Shown: positions 1 to 7,133, counted from the first letter of the stretch. The stretch: 9,485 bases of DNA from an uncultured Brevinema sp. (GCA_947036575.1 CAMQSH010000070.1:1-9485), one strand, 5' to 3'. Notes: generated by a model not told the origin, from the sequence alone. Translations and numbers: made by a program.

Positions 1-280
1 GAGTACCTGTAAGATAACGAGACCAAGGAGAAAGTTTTGATTTATAAAAAGCATCAGAGGTTGGTTTAACCTGTAGAATAGCAGCATTAAATTTTAATTC
101 TTGAAGGGTATCTAGTATTTTTATAAGCTCTGCTTGTTGCGTTTCTTTAGGTGCTCCTTGGGTAGAAGGCCAATCAATATTAAAAACAGTAGCTATCCAT
201 GCAGCTCGGAGTTCACGTTTAGGCTCAGTAGAAAATAATAGTATTGGGGTAAGTAGCAGAGTAAGTAGTAAGATTCGCAT
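1..280 (-). CDS. GHL10 / YngK-type glycoside hydrolase-like protein, N-terminal part (partial)
   Basis: The gene is cut by the window's left edge; 93 codons are visible. The start is ATG at 280, with AAGGA at 287-291 six bases upstream. Residues 1-17 form a hydrophobic export signal (MRILLLTLLLTPILLFS) with no lipobox Cys, so periplasmic or outer-surface location is inferred. From residue 22 the chain reads KRELRAAWIATVFNIDWPS, followed by a helix and then LQVKPTSDAFYKSKLSPWSR. This matches the start of the glycosyl-hydrolase-like 10 (GHL10, formerly DUF187) TIM barrel, whose members begin with an R-G/A-x-W-I/V-A-T strand and carry a Q-V-R/K-P-x-S-D-A motif. Family members are thought to act on cell-wall or other glycans, but most are uncharacterised, so no substrate can be given. 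The gene is divergent from the HAD phosphatase. Family assignment is fairly secure; the catalytic part lies outside the window. Confidence 0.85.
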   Translation of the reverse strand, partial: MRILLLTLLLTPILLFSTEPKRELRAAWIATVFNIDWPSTQGAPKETQQAELIKILDTLQELKFNAAILQVKPTSDAFYKSKLSPWSRYLTGT

Positions 281-298
281 GGAATATCCTTGATGAAA

Positions 299-327
299 TT
301 TGTATAGTTATTAGATGTGTTATTCAA
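299..327 (-). promoter_or_regulatory. Weak candidate promoter for the GHL10 gene
   Basis: On the minus strand, TTGAAT (327-322) is followed after 17 bp by TACAAA (304-299). An alternative -10, TATACA (306-301), sits only 15 bp away. Both are mediocre matches in very AT-rich DNA. A short perfect inverted repeat overlaps the -35. Confidence 0.3.
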
Positions 328-331
328 TAAC
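319..331. repeat. Short perfect inverted repeat between divergent genes
   Basis: GTTATT-C-AATAAC is a perfect 6-bp inverted repeat with a one-base centre, between the divergent GHL10 and HAD genes and over the candidate GHL10 -35. It could be an operator half-site pair, but a palindrome this short and AT-rich can arise by chance. Confidence 0.3.
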
Positions 332-357
332 GGAATTAATAAAAATTTCTTTAGAGC

Positions 358-386
358 TTGTAAGAAAATTAATAGTATGTTATACT
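358..386 (+). promoter_or_regulatory. Promoter of the HAD phosphatase gene
   Basis: TTGTAA (358-363), a 17-bp spacer and TATACT (381-386), with TGT directly before the -10 as an extended -10 element. Transcription would start near 393, leaving a leader of about 25 nt. AAGGA at 405-409 lies eight bases before the ATG at 418. Confidence 0.7.
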
Positions 387-417
387 CAATTAAAGTAATT
401 TTTTAAGGATTTATAAA

Positions 418-1296
418 ATGGAAAGTCTAAAGATAAAATTAGATAAAGATTTACAAGATTTTGATGCTAAAAAGATTAAAGCAGTAGCCATAGATATTGA
501 TGGTACTTTAATTAACGATAAATCACTTTGTACAGAACGTACAGAAAAAGCTGTAAAGGATTTGATTAAGACAGGAAGAGAAGTTTATATTGTTACAGGA
601 AGAGCTGTGACAACAGCTATGGCATTTGCTAAACAGGTTGCTACACCTAAATATATGATCAATTATAATGGAGGAGCTGTTTGGAATTTTGACTTACAAA
701 TAAGAGAATATGAACAAAATGTAGTTCCTAGAGCTGTAAAAGATATCCTAAAATTAATTCGTAATTATAATGTTATGACTCTTGTGTATTCTGATGATGA
801 ATATTATTATGAAAATGAGAATGAATATTTCGAACAATATTTAAAAAGAGCTATAACAAGAGGATACAAACTTTCTTTAGATGATCTTCCTGAAGGGTCT
901 TTCCAAAAATTCTTTATTATGGGTGATGATGCTGATATCCAAAAACTTTATAAAGAGATAGAAGAATCTTGTTCTGATGAGGTATCAATGTTCTTAACAA
1001 CGCCTGGTATGCATAACGCTGCTAATCCAGACACACCAGCTCGTTGTATAGAAATAATGGCCTATGGGGTCAATAAAGGGAATACTCTCAAAAAACTATT
1101 AGCATCACAAAATATTTCCATGGATGAAGTTGTAGCTTTTGGTGATGATACCAATGATATAGAAATGCTTCAAATGGTTGGATGGGGTGTAGCCATGGAA
1201 AATGGAAGACCTTCAGTTAAAGAAGCTGCTCGTTTAGAGACTTTATCTCATAAAGATGATGGGGTTGCGTACTTCATCGAAAAATATCTTCTATAA
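418..1296 (+). CDS. Cof-type HAD-IIB family hydrolase (sugar- or nucleotide-phosphate phosphatase)
   Basis: A 292-residue cytoplasmic protein, the usual size for Cof/YbiV/YidA-like HAD phosphatases. All four catalytic motifs are visible: motif I DIDGT with nucleophile Asp26 and acid/base Asp28; motif II with Thr60 in VTGR; motif III Lys220 in GVNKGNTL; motif IV GDDTND at 242-247, which coordinates Mg2+. The stretch of about 85-200 between motifs II and III is the C2B cap that sets specificity in this subfamily. Members dephosphorylate sugar phosphates, nucleotides, FMN or PLP, so the substrate cannot be told from sequence. A charged tail of about 20 residues precedes the core; the ATG at 418 is supported by a good ribosome site and promoter. 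The gene is a single transcription unit, divergent from the GHL10 gene and convergent with the envelope block, and ends at a strong hairpin. Family assignment is near certain. Confidence 0.93.
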   Translation: MESLKIKLDKDLQDFDAKKIKAVAIDIDGTLINDKSLCTERTEKAVKDLIKTGREVYIVTGRAVTTAMAFAKQVATPKYMINYNGGAVWNFDLQIREYEQNVVPRAVKDILKLIRNYNVMTLVYSDDEYYYENENEYFEQYLKRAITRGYKLSLDDLPEGSFQKFFIMGDDADIQKLYKEIEESCSDEVSMFLTTPGMHNAANPDTPARCIEIMAYGVNKGNTLKKLLASQNISMDEVVAFGDDTNDIEMLQMVGWGVAMENGRPSVKEAARLETLSHKDDGVAYFIEKYLL

Positions 1297-1313
1297 AAAG
1301 TTATATGATAATC

Positions 1314-1348
1314 AAATAAAAGAGCTATATATTATAGCTCTTTTATTT
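1314..1348. terminator. Bidirectional intrinsic terminator between convergent genes
   Basis: A perfect 16-bp stem (1314-1329 with 1333-1348) with a three-base loop TAT. The GC-richer core is AGAGCTATA/TATAGCTCT, flanked by an A-rich arm and a T-rich arm that continues to T1351. It starts 17 bases after the HAD stop and lies 19 bases beyond the stop of the convergent exported protein. Each strand gives a stem followed by U-rich RNA, so one element can serve both units. Confidence 0.9.
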
Positions 1349-1367
1349 TTTGATATGTTAAAAAAGG

Positions 1368-2264
1368 TTAGTTATTTTTAGTACTTTTTTGTGAAAAATC
1401 TAAAATAAAGATTAATCCAGCTCTTATTTGAAGATCAAAAGGATTGTTATTAGGGAAAAACGCCCATTCATTAAAATCAGAGTTATAGATATTCCATTGC
1501 AATCTTGTCCAAAGAGTAATGCCATTTCCTAGAATAAAATCTAATCGAGCATAATGCTCCATAGGAATAGCTTCATTTTTGGAAATATCACTATCATAAA
1601 ACAAACCATTATTAACAATAAATTTAGAAAACCATCTAAAAGCAACATTTTTATGAAATTGTATATAATATAAGAATTCAATAGAAGGACTACTAATCCA
1701 AAATTCATCAATTTTTCCTTCTATGTCAGGATTCATTTGATTTCCAGCAAGAAAAAATCCAAAAATAAACTCGGATAACAAAAAATGTCCAAAGTTTCCA
1801 TTTACAGGGTTTGTAAAATTAGCAGTATATCGAGATCTGAATTCTAGTCTACTGTCACTATTAGCGTGTAAAGTAAACCATGGAGTAATATTCATAAAGG
1901 CTTGCATTACAAAATAAAAACTTTCATTACCTGTTCTATCGTATATAGTACCATTTTCATTATACCCTATACTTCCCCCAATTTCTAAGCCAGCTCCAAA
2001 AGAAATCCAATTATGCTCAGGAACAGATGCAGCATAGTATAATTCCCAAGTAAAACTATTATCAGCCCATAAATCAGTAGAATCAGATTTATGTAAATTA
2101 CCTGAGTTTACATAAGCTTCCATACCAAAATAATTTACAGGTTTAATTTTACTTTTCCATGAGGATTGGGTAGGGATTAGAAATATTTCTAAGTCTGTTT
2201 CTGTAGATTGTGTAAAAGCAAAAATAGGGCTAAATAATAGCATAAGTATGTATATATACTTCAT
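1368..2264 (-). CDS. Exported protein, probable outer-membrane beta-barrel, function unknown
   Basis: A 298-residue protein that I do not recognise as a named family. The start chosen is ATG at 2264, because GGAGA (2275-2271) sits six bases upstream and the chain opens with a clear signal peptide (MKYIYILMLLFSPIFAFTQS, likely cut near FTQS). An in-frame upstream ATG at 2309 lacks a ribosome site and would put 15 polar residues before the signal. The mature part has no long hydrophobic helix. It is rich in aromatic residues and shows short alternating stretches such as FTWELYYAAS, SIEFLYYIQF and TRLQWNIYNS, as transmembrane beta-strands do. The last strand-like segment, FDLQIRAGLIFILDF, is followed by a polar tail. 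Outer-membrane barrel is therefore an inference from composition. It is the last gene of the minus-strand block and is preceded by a long inverted repeat that covers its ribosome site. Confidence 0.75.
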   Translation of the reverse strand: MKYIYILMLLFSPIFAFTQSTETDLEIFLIPTQSSWKSKIKPVNYFGMEAYVNSGNLHKSDSTDLWADNSFTWELYYAASVPEHNWISFGAGLEIGGSIGYNENGTIYDRTGNESFYFVMQAFMNITPWFTLHANSDSRLEFRSRYTANFTNPVNGNFGHFLLSEFIFGFFLAGNQMNPDIEGKIDEFWISSPSIEFLYYIQFHKNVAFRWFSKFIVNNGLFYDSDISKNEAIPMEHYARLDFILGNGITLWTRLQWNIYNSDFNEWAFFPNNNPFDLQIRAGLIFILDFSQKSTKNN

Positions 2265-2270
2265 AAAGAG

Positions 2271-2321
2271 TCTCCAAATATATTGATATGTTTGATTCAA
2301 ATATATCAATATATTTGGAGA
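2271..2321 (-). promoter_or_regulatory. 24-bp inverted repeat sequestering the ribosome site of the exported-protein gene
   Basis: Positions 2271-2294 and 2298-2321 are complementary at 23 of 24 pairs around a three-base loop. In minus-strand RNA the only defect is a C-A mismatch at pair 2290/2302. The 3' arm ends in GGAGA, the Shine-Dalgarno of the gene starting at 2264; the 5' arm begins with UCUCC, which pairs with it exactly. No U-run follows, so this is not a standard terminator, although it begins 12 bases after the stop of the upstream gene. Confidence 0.8.
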
Positions 2322-2329
2322 AAGGTCAA
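2300..2329 (-). promoter_or_regulatory. Candidate promoter for the exported-protein gene, inside the inverted repeat
   Basis: On the minus strand, TTGACC (2329-2324, five of six matches) is followed after 18 bp by TATATT (2305-2300, five of six). Initiation near 2293 would leave the first arm of the inverted repeat out of the transcript, freeing the ribosome site. The surrounding DNA is AT-rich, so chance boxes are possible. Confidence 0.5.
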
Positions 2330-2333
2330 ATTA

Positions 2334-4064
2334 TTATTTAGCAATAAATTTTTGAGATTTTTTGATTTGATGATTAAGACTTTTTAGAGCTTCAAAAGTA
2401 TCTTTACAAATATCAAGAAGTATCTGTAAATGTTCTTGTTTTGATGTGTTGGGATTAATATTTTGAGCAAGCTGTATAGATTCCTGAATAGCAACAGAAA
2501 TAAATAAAGATAATTTATGATTTTCAGGTAAAGAAAGTTGTTGTTGTAAGCGTGCTGATTCTTTGAGTGCAATGTCTAAATTCTTACTTGCATAAGCTTT
2601 TTTTATGGAGATTAAGATCTGAGCACAAGTGGGGATGAGTGTATTTGTCATGATAAAAATATCTTTGATAAATTTTATATATTGTTCTTTTGAAATAGGA
2701 GTTGTAGGGGCTATTGTTTTTTTGTCTATATCTTTAGTTAATAAAGAAAAAGCTTTTTCTACAGTAGTATGTTGAGCCCCTTCTAAATAAGCACCTTCCA
2801 TACCAGCAATGATGACTTGTGCTGTAGATTTTGGTATTTCTAAAGAAAACCAATCTCTATAAAGCATAAAACGAGAATCAGCACAAACAGTAGTATTAGG
2901 AAGTCGACCTTTAATACGTTGCGAATGATCTGTATGTGTTGCTTGAGCCTGTACACTATGGTAAGAATTTAAGCGATGGTGTGTAGTGCGTGAAAATTCT
3001 GATAAAACATTGCCAGAGCTATAGGATTTTTTTTTGGTAAAAGATAAATCTTGTCCCACCATAACAATAGGATCAGCATCAATTTTACGAGCAAAATCAA
3101 ACGCTGAAGTAGAAACTGATCCTCCAGATGCTAAGAGACCACAATGTCCCCAAAAATCTTCAAAAGGAGTGTATAAAGGAAAAATAGAATCCATAAGAAT
3201 AATATTTTGATCTTTATATCCTTCAAAAGTACTATCATGAATAGCAGGATCTGCAACAAGGATATGATTTTTATTAGAACTGTAGCGTAAATATAAAGAA
3301 TTTTTTTCTTGAGGATCTACAGTAATAACAAAATCAGGATTAATTTGTGCTTGTTGGAGCATGGGAAGAGCAGTATCACAGGCAATCAATAGGGCATGAT
3401 TCTGTTGTTTTTGTAAAAATGGTAAAGCTTCTTCTAAAGAGGGACCTGCACCGATAATAATGGCTGGTTTTTGAGATGCCCACCCAAGATAAGGGATGAG
3501 CTTTTGACTTTTGAAATAACGATGCATATTACGAAAAAAGTTTTTAGTCCAAATTTTGCCAAAACGAAGAAGGGTAGAATTTCCCATTTCATATCTACGA
3601 ATACCTACAATAATATTATCTTTGAGTTCTATAAATTGATCAGGAAATAACTCATTATAGGGACGATGAATAGTAAAAGAGATATCATTTAATTTTTTAT
3701 TTTGAATAATCTGAGGAATACTCATTACTTTTTGGATCAATACAACTCGAGGATTTTCTAAAATTAGTTTTAATTCTGGTCTTATTTTTAGAACTGTCTC
3801 AAAAATAATAGATATAGGCTCATATATAAGACAAATAGCAGTTGTTTCTTCAAGGATTTTTTCTAATAAATATCCAAAACCAAGCCCACCTATAAAATAA
3901 GCTTGAGAGCTTGGTGTTAATTGAGCAAAAATTTTATCAGCTTCAGCTTTAGGACGTGAAGAATGTAAGCGTATGATTCTTTGATCTTGAGCAAGAACTA
4001 GGTTAAAAGTACCATCTAAATTGGTAGTAGTTTCTTGAATCTGAATCATAGACTTAGTCATCAT
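2334..4064 (-). CDS. Maf/DUF115 family protein (motility-associated-factor-type glycosyltransferase)
   Basis: A 576-residue cytoplasmic protein without signal or membrane segments. The centre carries the DUF115 (MAF_flag10 / MptE-like) Rossmann-type domain. AIIIGAGPSLEEALPFL, with GAGPSL at 205-210, is the nucleotide-sugar loop, followed by LIACDTALPML and PDFVITVDPQ. VGQDLSF, with Gln338-Asp339, is the second hallmark. The first 190 residues fit the Maf N-terminal region, and the last 110 or so are helical and polar. Family members that have been studied move nonulosonic acids (pseudaminic or legionaminic acid) onto flagellin; others have no known acceptor. No flagellar or sugar-synthesis gene is visible here, so the acceptor is open. 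The start at 4064 overlaps the end of the DUF502 gene by 11 nt, with only GGTGGT ten bases upstream, which suggests translational coupling. ATG codons at 4061 and 4049 are alternatives. Confidence 0.88.
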   Translation of the reverse strand: MMTKSMIQIQETTTNLDGTFNLVLAQDQRIIRLHSSRPKAEADKIFAQLTPSSQAYFIGGLGFGYLLEKILEETTAICLIYEPISIIFETVLKIRPELKLILENPRVVLIQKVMSIPQIIQNKKLNDISFTIHRPYNELFPDQFIELKDNIIVGIRRYEMGNSTLLRFGKIWTKNFFRNMHRYFKSQKLIPYLGWASQKPAIIIGAGPSLEEALPFLQKQQNHALLIACDTALPMLQQAQINPDFVITVDPQEKNSLYLRYSSNKNHILVADPAIHDSTFEGYKDQNIILMDSIFPLYTPFEDFWGHCGLLASGGSVSTSAFDFARKIDADPIVMVGQDLSFTKKKSYSSGNVLSEFSRTTHHRLNSYHSVQAQATHTDHSQRIKGRLPNTTVCADSRFMLYRDWFSLEIPKSTAQVIIAGMEGAYLEGAQHTTVEKAFSLLTKDIDKKTIAPTTPISKEQYIKFIKDIFIMTNTLIPTCAQILISIKKAYASKNLDIALKESARLQQQLSLPENHKLSLFISVAIQESIQLAQNINPNTSKQEHLQILLDICKDTFEALKSLNHQIKKSQKFIAK

Positions 4065-5370
4065 CTGTCAAAATACCACCAGATATTACCAATCCAAAAG
4101 CTTTATCTGTAGTTATATCTAAAGGGATTATTTGCTCATTGTTTACTAAGATAAACCAACCTGTAGTTGGTATAGGAGTTGTTGGTATAAAAATAGGTGA
4201 AGTGTTATTTGTTCCTGTAACATAAGCACCATCTTCTCCAGTAACGAATCCTACAGCATAAGTATATTTGGTAGGGAAAGGAACAAGAACAGCCCTATCA
4301 AAAGTACTACTTTTGGAAGGATCTGGTGAGAAAACCCCAGTAATTTGTTCTACAATACTATAAACTTTATTAAACATAGGGATGCTATTAAACAATTTAT
4401 GAGAAAGTGATTTGACCCATAAACCAAAAACACTTTCTCCTAATAATCCAATAATAATAATAATGAAAATAAGGATTAGGGTGATAATCATATTAATAAT
4501 TAATTCATAGTATTGATCAGGAATACTTGTTGAGAGTATATGAGGAAACAATCTTGAAATGTTAGTAGTGAATTGATACAAATGATTAAAAACCCACCCT
4601 AGGATAGCTATTGTTGCTGATATAGGTGTTAGAAGTAGGACTCCATTAAAAAACCAAACTCGGCAAATATTAGCTTTAGGTGGTATTTCAAGAACTATTG
4701 GAGGTTGCACACCATCTATAGTGTTTTCTTCCATAGTAACAGCACCTACAGAAATAACGGTAGTCATTGCTTGACCACTAGTTAATTTACAAGGAGTTAC
4801 ATTTTCTTTTTTACAAAGAAGATAAAAACCAGCAGATACTACAGGAGCAGAAGGAACATAAACAGTAACCCATTTTTCACCCTCTTCTTCCCCTAAGAGA
4901 TGTTTGGCGTGTGTAGAGGTTATAAAAGCAATACTTTTTGAATATTCATTAGGATAAGGAATTATGACACTTTCTGAGATTCCATTTGCTAAGGGATCTG
5001 AGTTATCTTGTTGAAAAATACTTTCTGTGATTTTTTTGAAGGTGGTATAGATAGGTCTTATAAAAGTAGGCTTCATGAGAATACCATCTATTAAAAAGGA
5101 GAAAAATCGGCCTAAAAATGTAGATGCTAACATTCCAAAAATGAAAATAATTAGAAGAATACATAATAAATATAAAATATCTAAAATACTATTGATATGA
5201 GGCTGTTCTACAATAAATTTAGGAAGCATTCCTGATAAATCAGGAATAAAAGTCCTTAATAATCCCCAAGCCCAGTACACAAGACCTAATGTTATCCCAA
5301 AAGGTAATAGTAATAGAATACCATCTTTAAAAGCATGAGTAATAGGGTGTTTTTTTTTCATCGTTTTCAT
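4054..5370 (-). CDS. Inner-membrane protein of two fused DUF502 domains
   Basis: The start at 5370 (MKTMKKKHP) is chosen because AAGGA at 5382-5378 lies seven bases upstream. It gives 438 residues and a gap of 28 nt after the penicillin-binding protein gene. A longer frame from 5523 would overlap that gene by over 120 nt without a ribosome site. The protein is an internal duplication. Copy 1 (about 13-220) and copy 2 (about 233-438) each have two transmembrane helices (about 17-38 and 63-85; 243-265 and 289-311), then a soluble part. That part has the DUF502 signatures: P-Y/F-P strand followed by I/V-x-F-I/V-T (IPYPNEYSKSIAFIT; VPFPTKYTYAVGFVT), P-x-x-P-x-x-x-G (VPSAPVVSAGF; IPTTPIPTTGW) and an S-V/G-G ending. 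Copy 2 is closer to the family consensus. Function is unknown in bacteria; plant relatives (COV/LCV) are membrane proteins. Single-domain members are usually near 200 residues. Confidence 0.88.
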   Translation of the reverse strand: MKTMKKKHPITHAFKDGILLLLPFGITLGLVYWAWGLLRTFIPDLSGMLPKFIVEQPHINSILDILYLLCILLIIFIFGMLASTFLGRFFSFLIDGILMKPTFIRPIYTTFKKITESIFQQDNSDPLANGISESVIIPYPNEYSKSIAFITSTHAKHLLGEEEGEKWVTVYVPSAPVVSAGFYLLCKKENVTPCKLTSGQAMTTVISVGAVTMEENTIDGVQPPIVLEIPPKANICRVWFFNGVLLLTPISATIAILGWVFNHLYQFTTNISRLFPHILSTSIPDQYYELIINMIITLILIFIIIIIGLLGESVFGLWVKSLSHKLFNSIPMFNKVYSIVEQITGVFSPDPSKSSTFDRAVLVPFPTKYTYAVGFVTGEDGAYVTGTNNTSPIFIPTTPIPTTGWFILVNNEQIIPLDITTDKAFGLVISGGILTDDD

Positions 5371-5398
5371 CGAATATTCCTTGGTTTTGGTTTGATAA

Positions 5399-6970
5399 TT
5401 AATTATTTTTTTGTTGATATCCCGTTGAAAGAAGAATTCTACGGGTAATATTTGAAAATAGGGGAGCGGATACTCCACCACCACTTCGTTTATTTCCTTT
5501 TGGATTATGGATAGCAACGACAATTGCTAAATCAGGATTTTCAATTGGTAAGATACCAATAAATACAGTATTGTTTTTACCTGTACCATAGCCAGCTTGT
5601 CCAGCAATCATTCCTGTCCCTGTTTTTCCAGCAATTCGTATTCCTTCGATAGCTGCTTGAGTCCCAGTTCCTTTTGGACTTACTACATTTTCTAGAGTAT
5701 ATAATAATTCTTTGGCTTTTTGAGGGTGTAAAAGTTGTTTTGGAAGAGAAATGTTATTTGTATATAGTTCTTCCCCTGAGATATCTCGAATAGAAAGAAT
5801 AAGCTGAGGGTCTATATATTGCCCTTGTCCTCCAATAATAGAACTTGCTATTAATAATTGTAAAGTAGTCACACCAATCTCTTGACCTATGGCTACCATT
5901 GGTTTGGATAATGCTGACCATGTTGAAGGTTCGTGTAGAATCCCTTTTTCTATACTGGTAAGAGGGATATTTGGCTTTTGACCAAATCCTAGTTCTTGTA
6001 ACCATAAATAATAATCGTCTATTCCAAATTGAGAAGCCAAACGTGCAAAAGATATATTTGCAGATCTTGTTAACATCGTTGATAAAGGAATATAGCCAAA
6101 AGCAGGCTGTGAGAAAGTGTAATCACCAATTTTGTAAGGAGTATAATCGTCAAAAGTTGGACTTTCAGTAGAAGCAAGACCTTGTTCCATTGCAAAAGCA
6201 GCAGTGAATAATTTCATTACAGAGCCAGGTTCATAAATATGAGAGATAGAAAGTGGCTTGTTTTTATCTTCACTTACTTGTACTAAAGTGAGAATTTCTC
6301 TTGTTTTGATATTGATAATACCAACACTACCACCATAAGCATCAGATTCTTGTACAACATTATATAGTTCTTCATAAGCTATTCGAGACATTTCTGCATC
6401 GAGACTTAGAGTAACACTAGAACCTTGGGTGAGAGGTTCGTTTAGGGTATATTCAGTTCCATATAAACCAATCCCATCTCTTCCTAAGATACCAATAATA
6501 GGAGATAAAAAAGGATAAGGATAAAATCGAGATTCCTCTGAAGTAATCCCTAACTCATCATTTTTTAGATAGTCTTCTTTTTTTAATAAGTCGTATAATA
6601 ATTCAACAGGAGCTAAGATAGAAGGAGTCATATCTCTTTTTATATAAACAAAATTTCTATCTGTTTTATCTAAATTTTCAAGTTCACTGGTACTGAAATA
6701 TCCTGTAGAAAGAAGATATCGTTTTATATATTCTTTTAACTCTGGAGAAATAAGAGCAGGTCTTACATATAGGGAACTTGTAGAAGATATTCCAGCAACT
6801 AATCTACCTCTAGTATCGTAAATATTTCCACGAGGTGTGGTAATACGGTAGTTAACAGATGAGAGTCTTTTATCAGGCAATAGAGTAGTTTGTATAAGTT
6901 TAACACTTGTAAGAAGAAATCCAACTAAAAACAATACAGAGAGGAATAGAAAACGGTGCGATTGTTTCAT
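5399..6970 (-). CDS. ftsI: Class B penicillin-binding protein (FtsI/PBP3-like transpeptidase)
   Basis: A 523-residue inner-membrane protein with its catalytic domain in the periplasm. It cross-links peptidoglycan stem peptides (D,D-transpeptidase) and normally works with an SEDS glycosyltransferase. One N-terminal helix (about 6-22) is followed by the class B pedestal hallmark TPRGNIYDTRGRLVAG. All three penicillin-binding motifs are present: SVMK with nucleophile Ser250 and Lys253 (in EPGSVMK), SAN at 303-305, and KTGTG from Lys449. The end, GGGVSAPLFSNITRRILL, is typical of FtsI. There is no class A glycosyltransferase domain and no PASTA domain, so it is more FtsI-like than SpoVD/PBP2x-like. 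It is a little shorter than E. coli FtsI (588). The symbol is tentative because no division genes flank it; it instead leads a block with DUF502, Maf and exported-protein genes. The ribosome site is weak (TAGG, 6983-6980). Confidence 0.9.
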   Translation of the reverse strand: MKQSHRFLFLSVLFLVGFLLTSVKLIQTTLLPDKRLSSVNYRITTPRGNIYDTRGRLVAGISSTSSLYVRPALISPELKEYIKRYLLSTGYFSTSELENLDKTDRNFVYIKRDMTPSILAPVELLYDLLKKEDYLKNDELGITSEESRFYPYPFLSPIIGILGRDGIGLYGTEYTLNEPLTQGSSVTLSLDAEMSRIAYEELYNVVQESDAYGGSVGIINIKTREILTLVQVSEDKNKPLSISHIYEPGSVMKLFTAAFAMEQGLASTESPTFDDYTPYKIGDYTFSQPAFGYIPLSTMLTRSANISFARLASQFGIDDYYLWLQELGFGQKPNIPLTSIEKGILHEPSTWSALSKPMVAIGQEIGVTTLQLLIASSIIGGQGQYIDPQLILSIRDISGEELYTNNISLPKQLLHPQKAKELLYTLENVVSPKGTGTQAAIEGIRIAGKTGTGMIAGQAGYGTGKNNTVFIGILPIENPDLAIVVAIHNPKGNKRSGGGVSAPLFSNITRRILLSTGYQQKNN

Positions 6971-7017
6971 ATATATATGCCTACTTAAATTTACTAGATG
7001 TTAATTTTCTCTTCCTA

Positions 7018-7046
7018 ATTATGACATTTTTTACTTGAAATTGCAA
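7018..7046 (-). promoter_or_regulatory. Promoter of the envelope block (penicillin-binding protein to exported protein)
   Basis: On the minus strand, TTGCAA (7046-7041), a 17-bp spacer and CATAAT (7023-7018), with TGT directly before the -10 as an extended -10 element. Initiation near 7011 leaves a leader of about 40 nt. It is the only good promoter I see ahead of the first three genes of the block. Confidence 0.65.
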
Positions 7047-7104
7047 TTGAAAGTACGTATATTTCGATAAAAAATAAATAAAATCAACAAATATATTTTA
7101 TCTA

Positions 7105-7133
7105 TTGATTTAATTTATATTATTTGCTATAAT
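7105..7133 (+). promoter_or_regulatory. Strong promoter of the peptidylprolyl isomerase gene
   Basis: TTGATT (7105-7110), a 17-bp spacer and a perfect TATAAT (7128-7133), preceded by TGC as an extended -10. Initiation near 7140 gives a leader of about 37 nt ending in GGAGG (7168-7172). A 14-bp inverted repeat with one mismatch (7074-7087 with 7105-7118) overlaps the -35. The near-consensus boxes suggest high expression. Confidence 0.8.

Noticed and set aside
1..417. tRNA or small RNA genes in the left region
   Set aside because: No cloverleaf or conserved RNA pattern seen; 1-280 is coding on the minus strand and 281-417 is promoter DNA.
2265..2309. Upstream ATG giving a 15-residue extension of the exported protein
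   Set aside because: It lies inside the inverted repeat, lacks a ribosome site and would bury the signal peptide.
2271..2321. Reading the inverted repeat as a plain terminator of the Maf gene
   Set aside because: The transcript continues CUCUUUAUG with no U-run and the stem is almost all A-U, so intrinsic termination is unlikely.
5371..5523. Upstream ATG giving a 51-residue extension of the DUF502 protein
   Set aside because: It overlaps the 3' end of the penicillin-binding protein gene, has no ribosome site, and ATG 5370 has a good AAGGA and starts right before the first membrane helix.
5971..6171. Plus-strand open frame of 66 codons inside the penicillin-binding protein gene
   Set aside because: It lies opposite conserved transpeptidase sequence, including SAN; the composition is that of a shadow frame.
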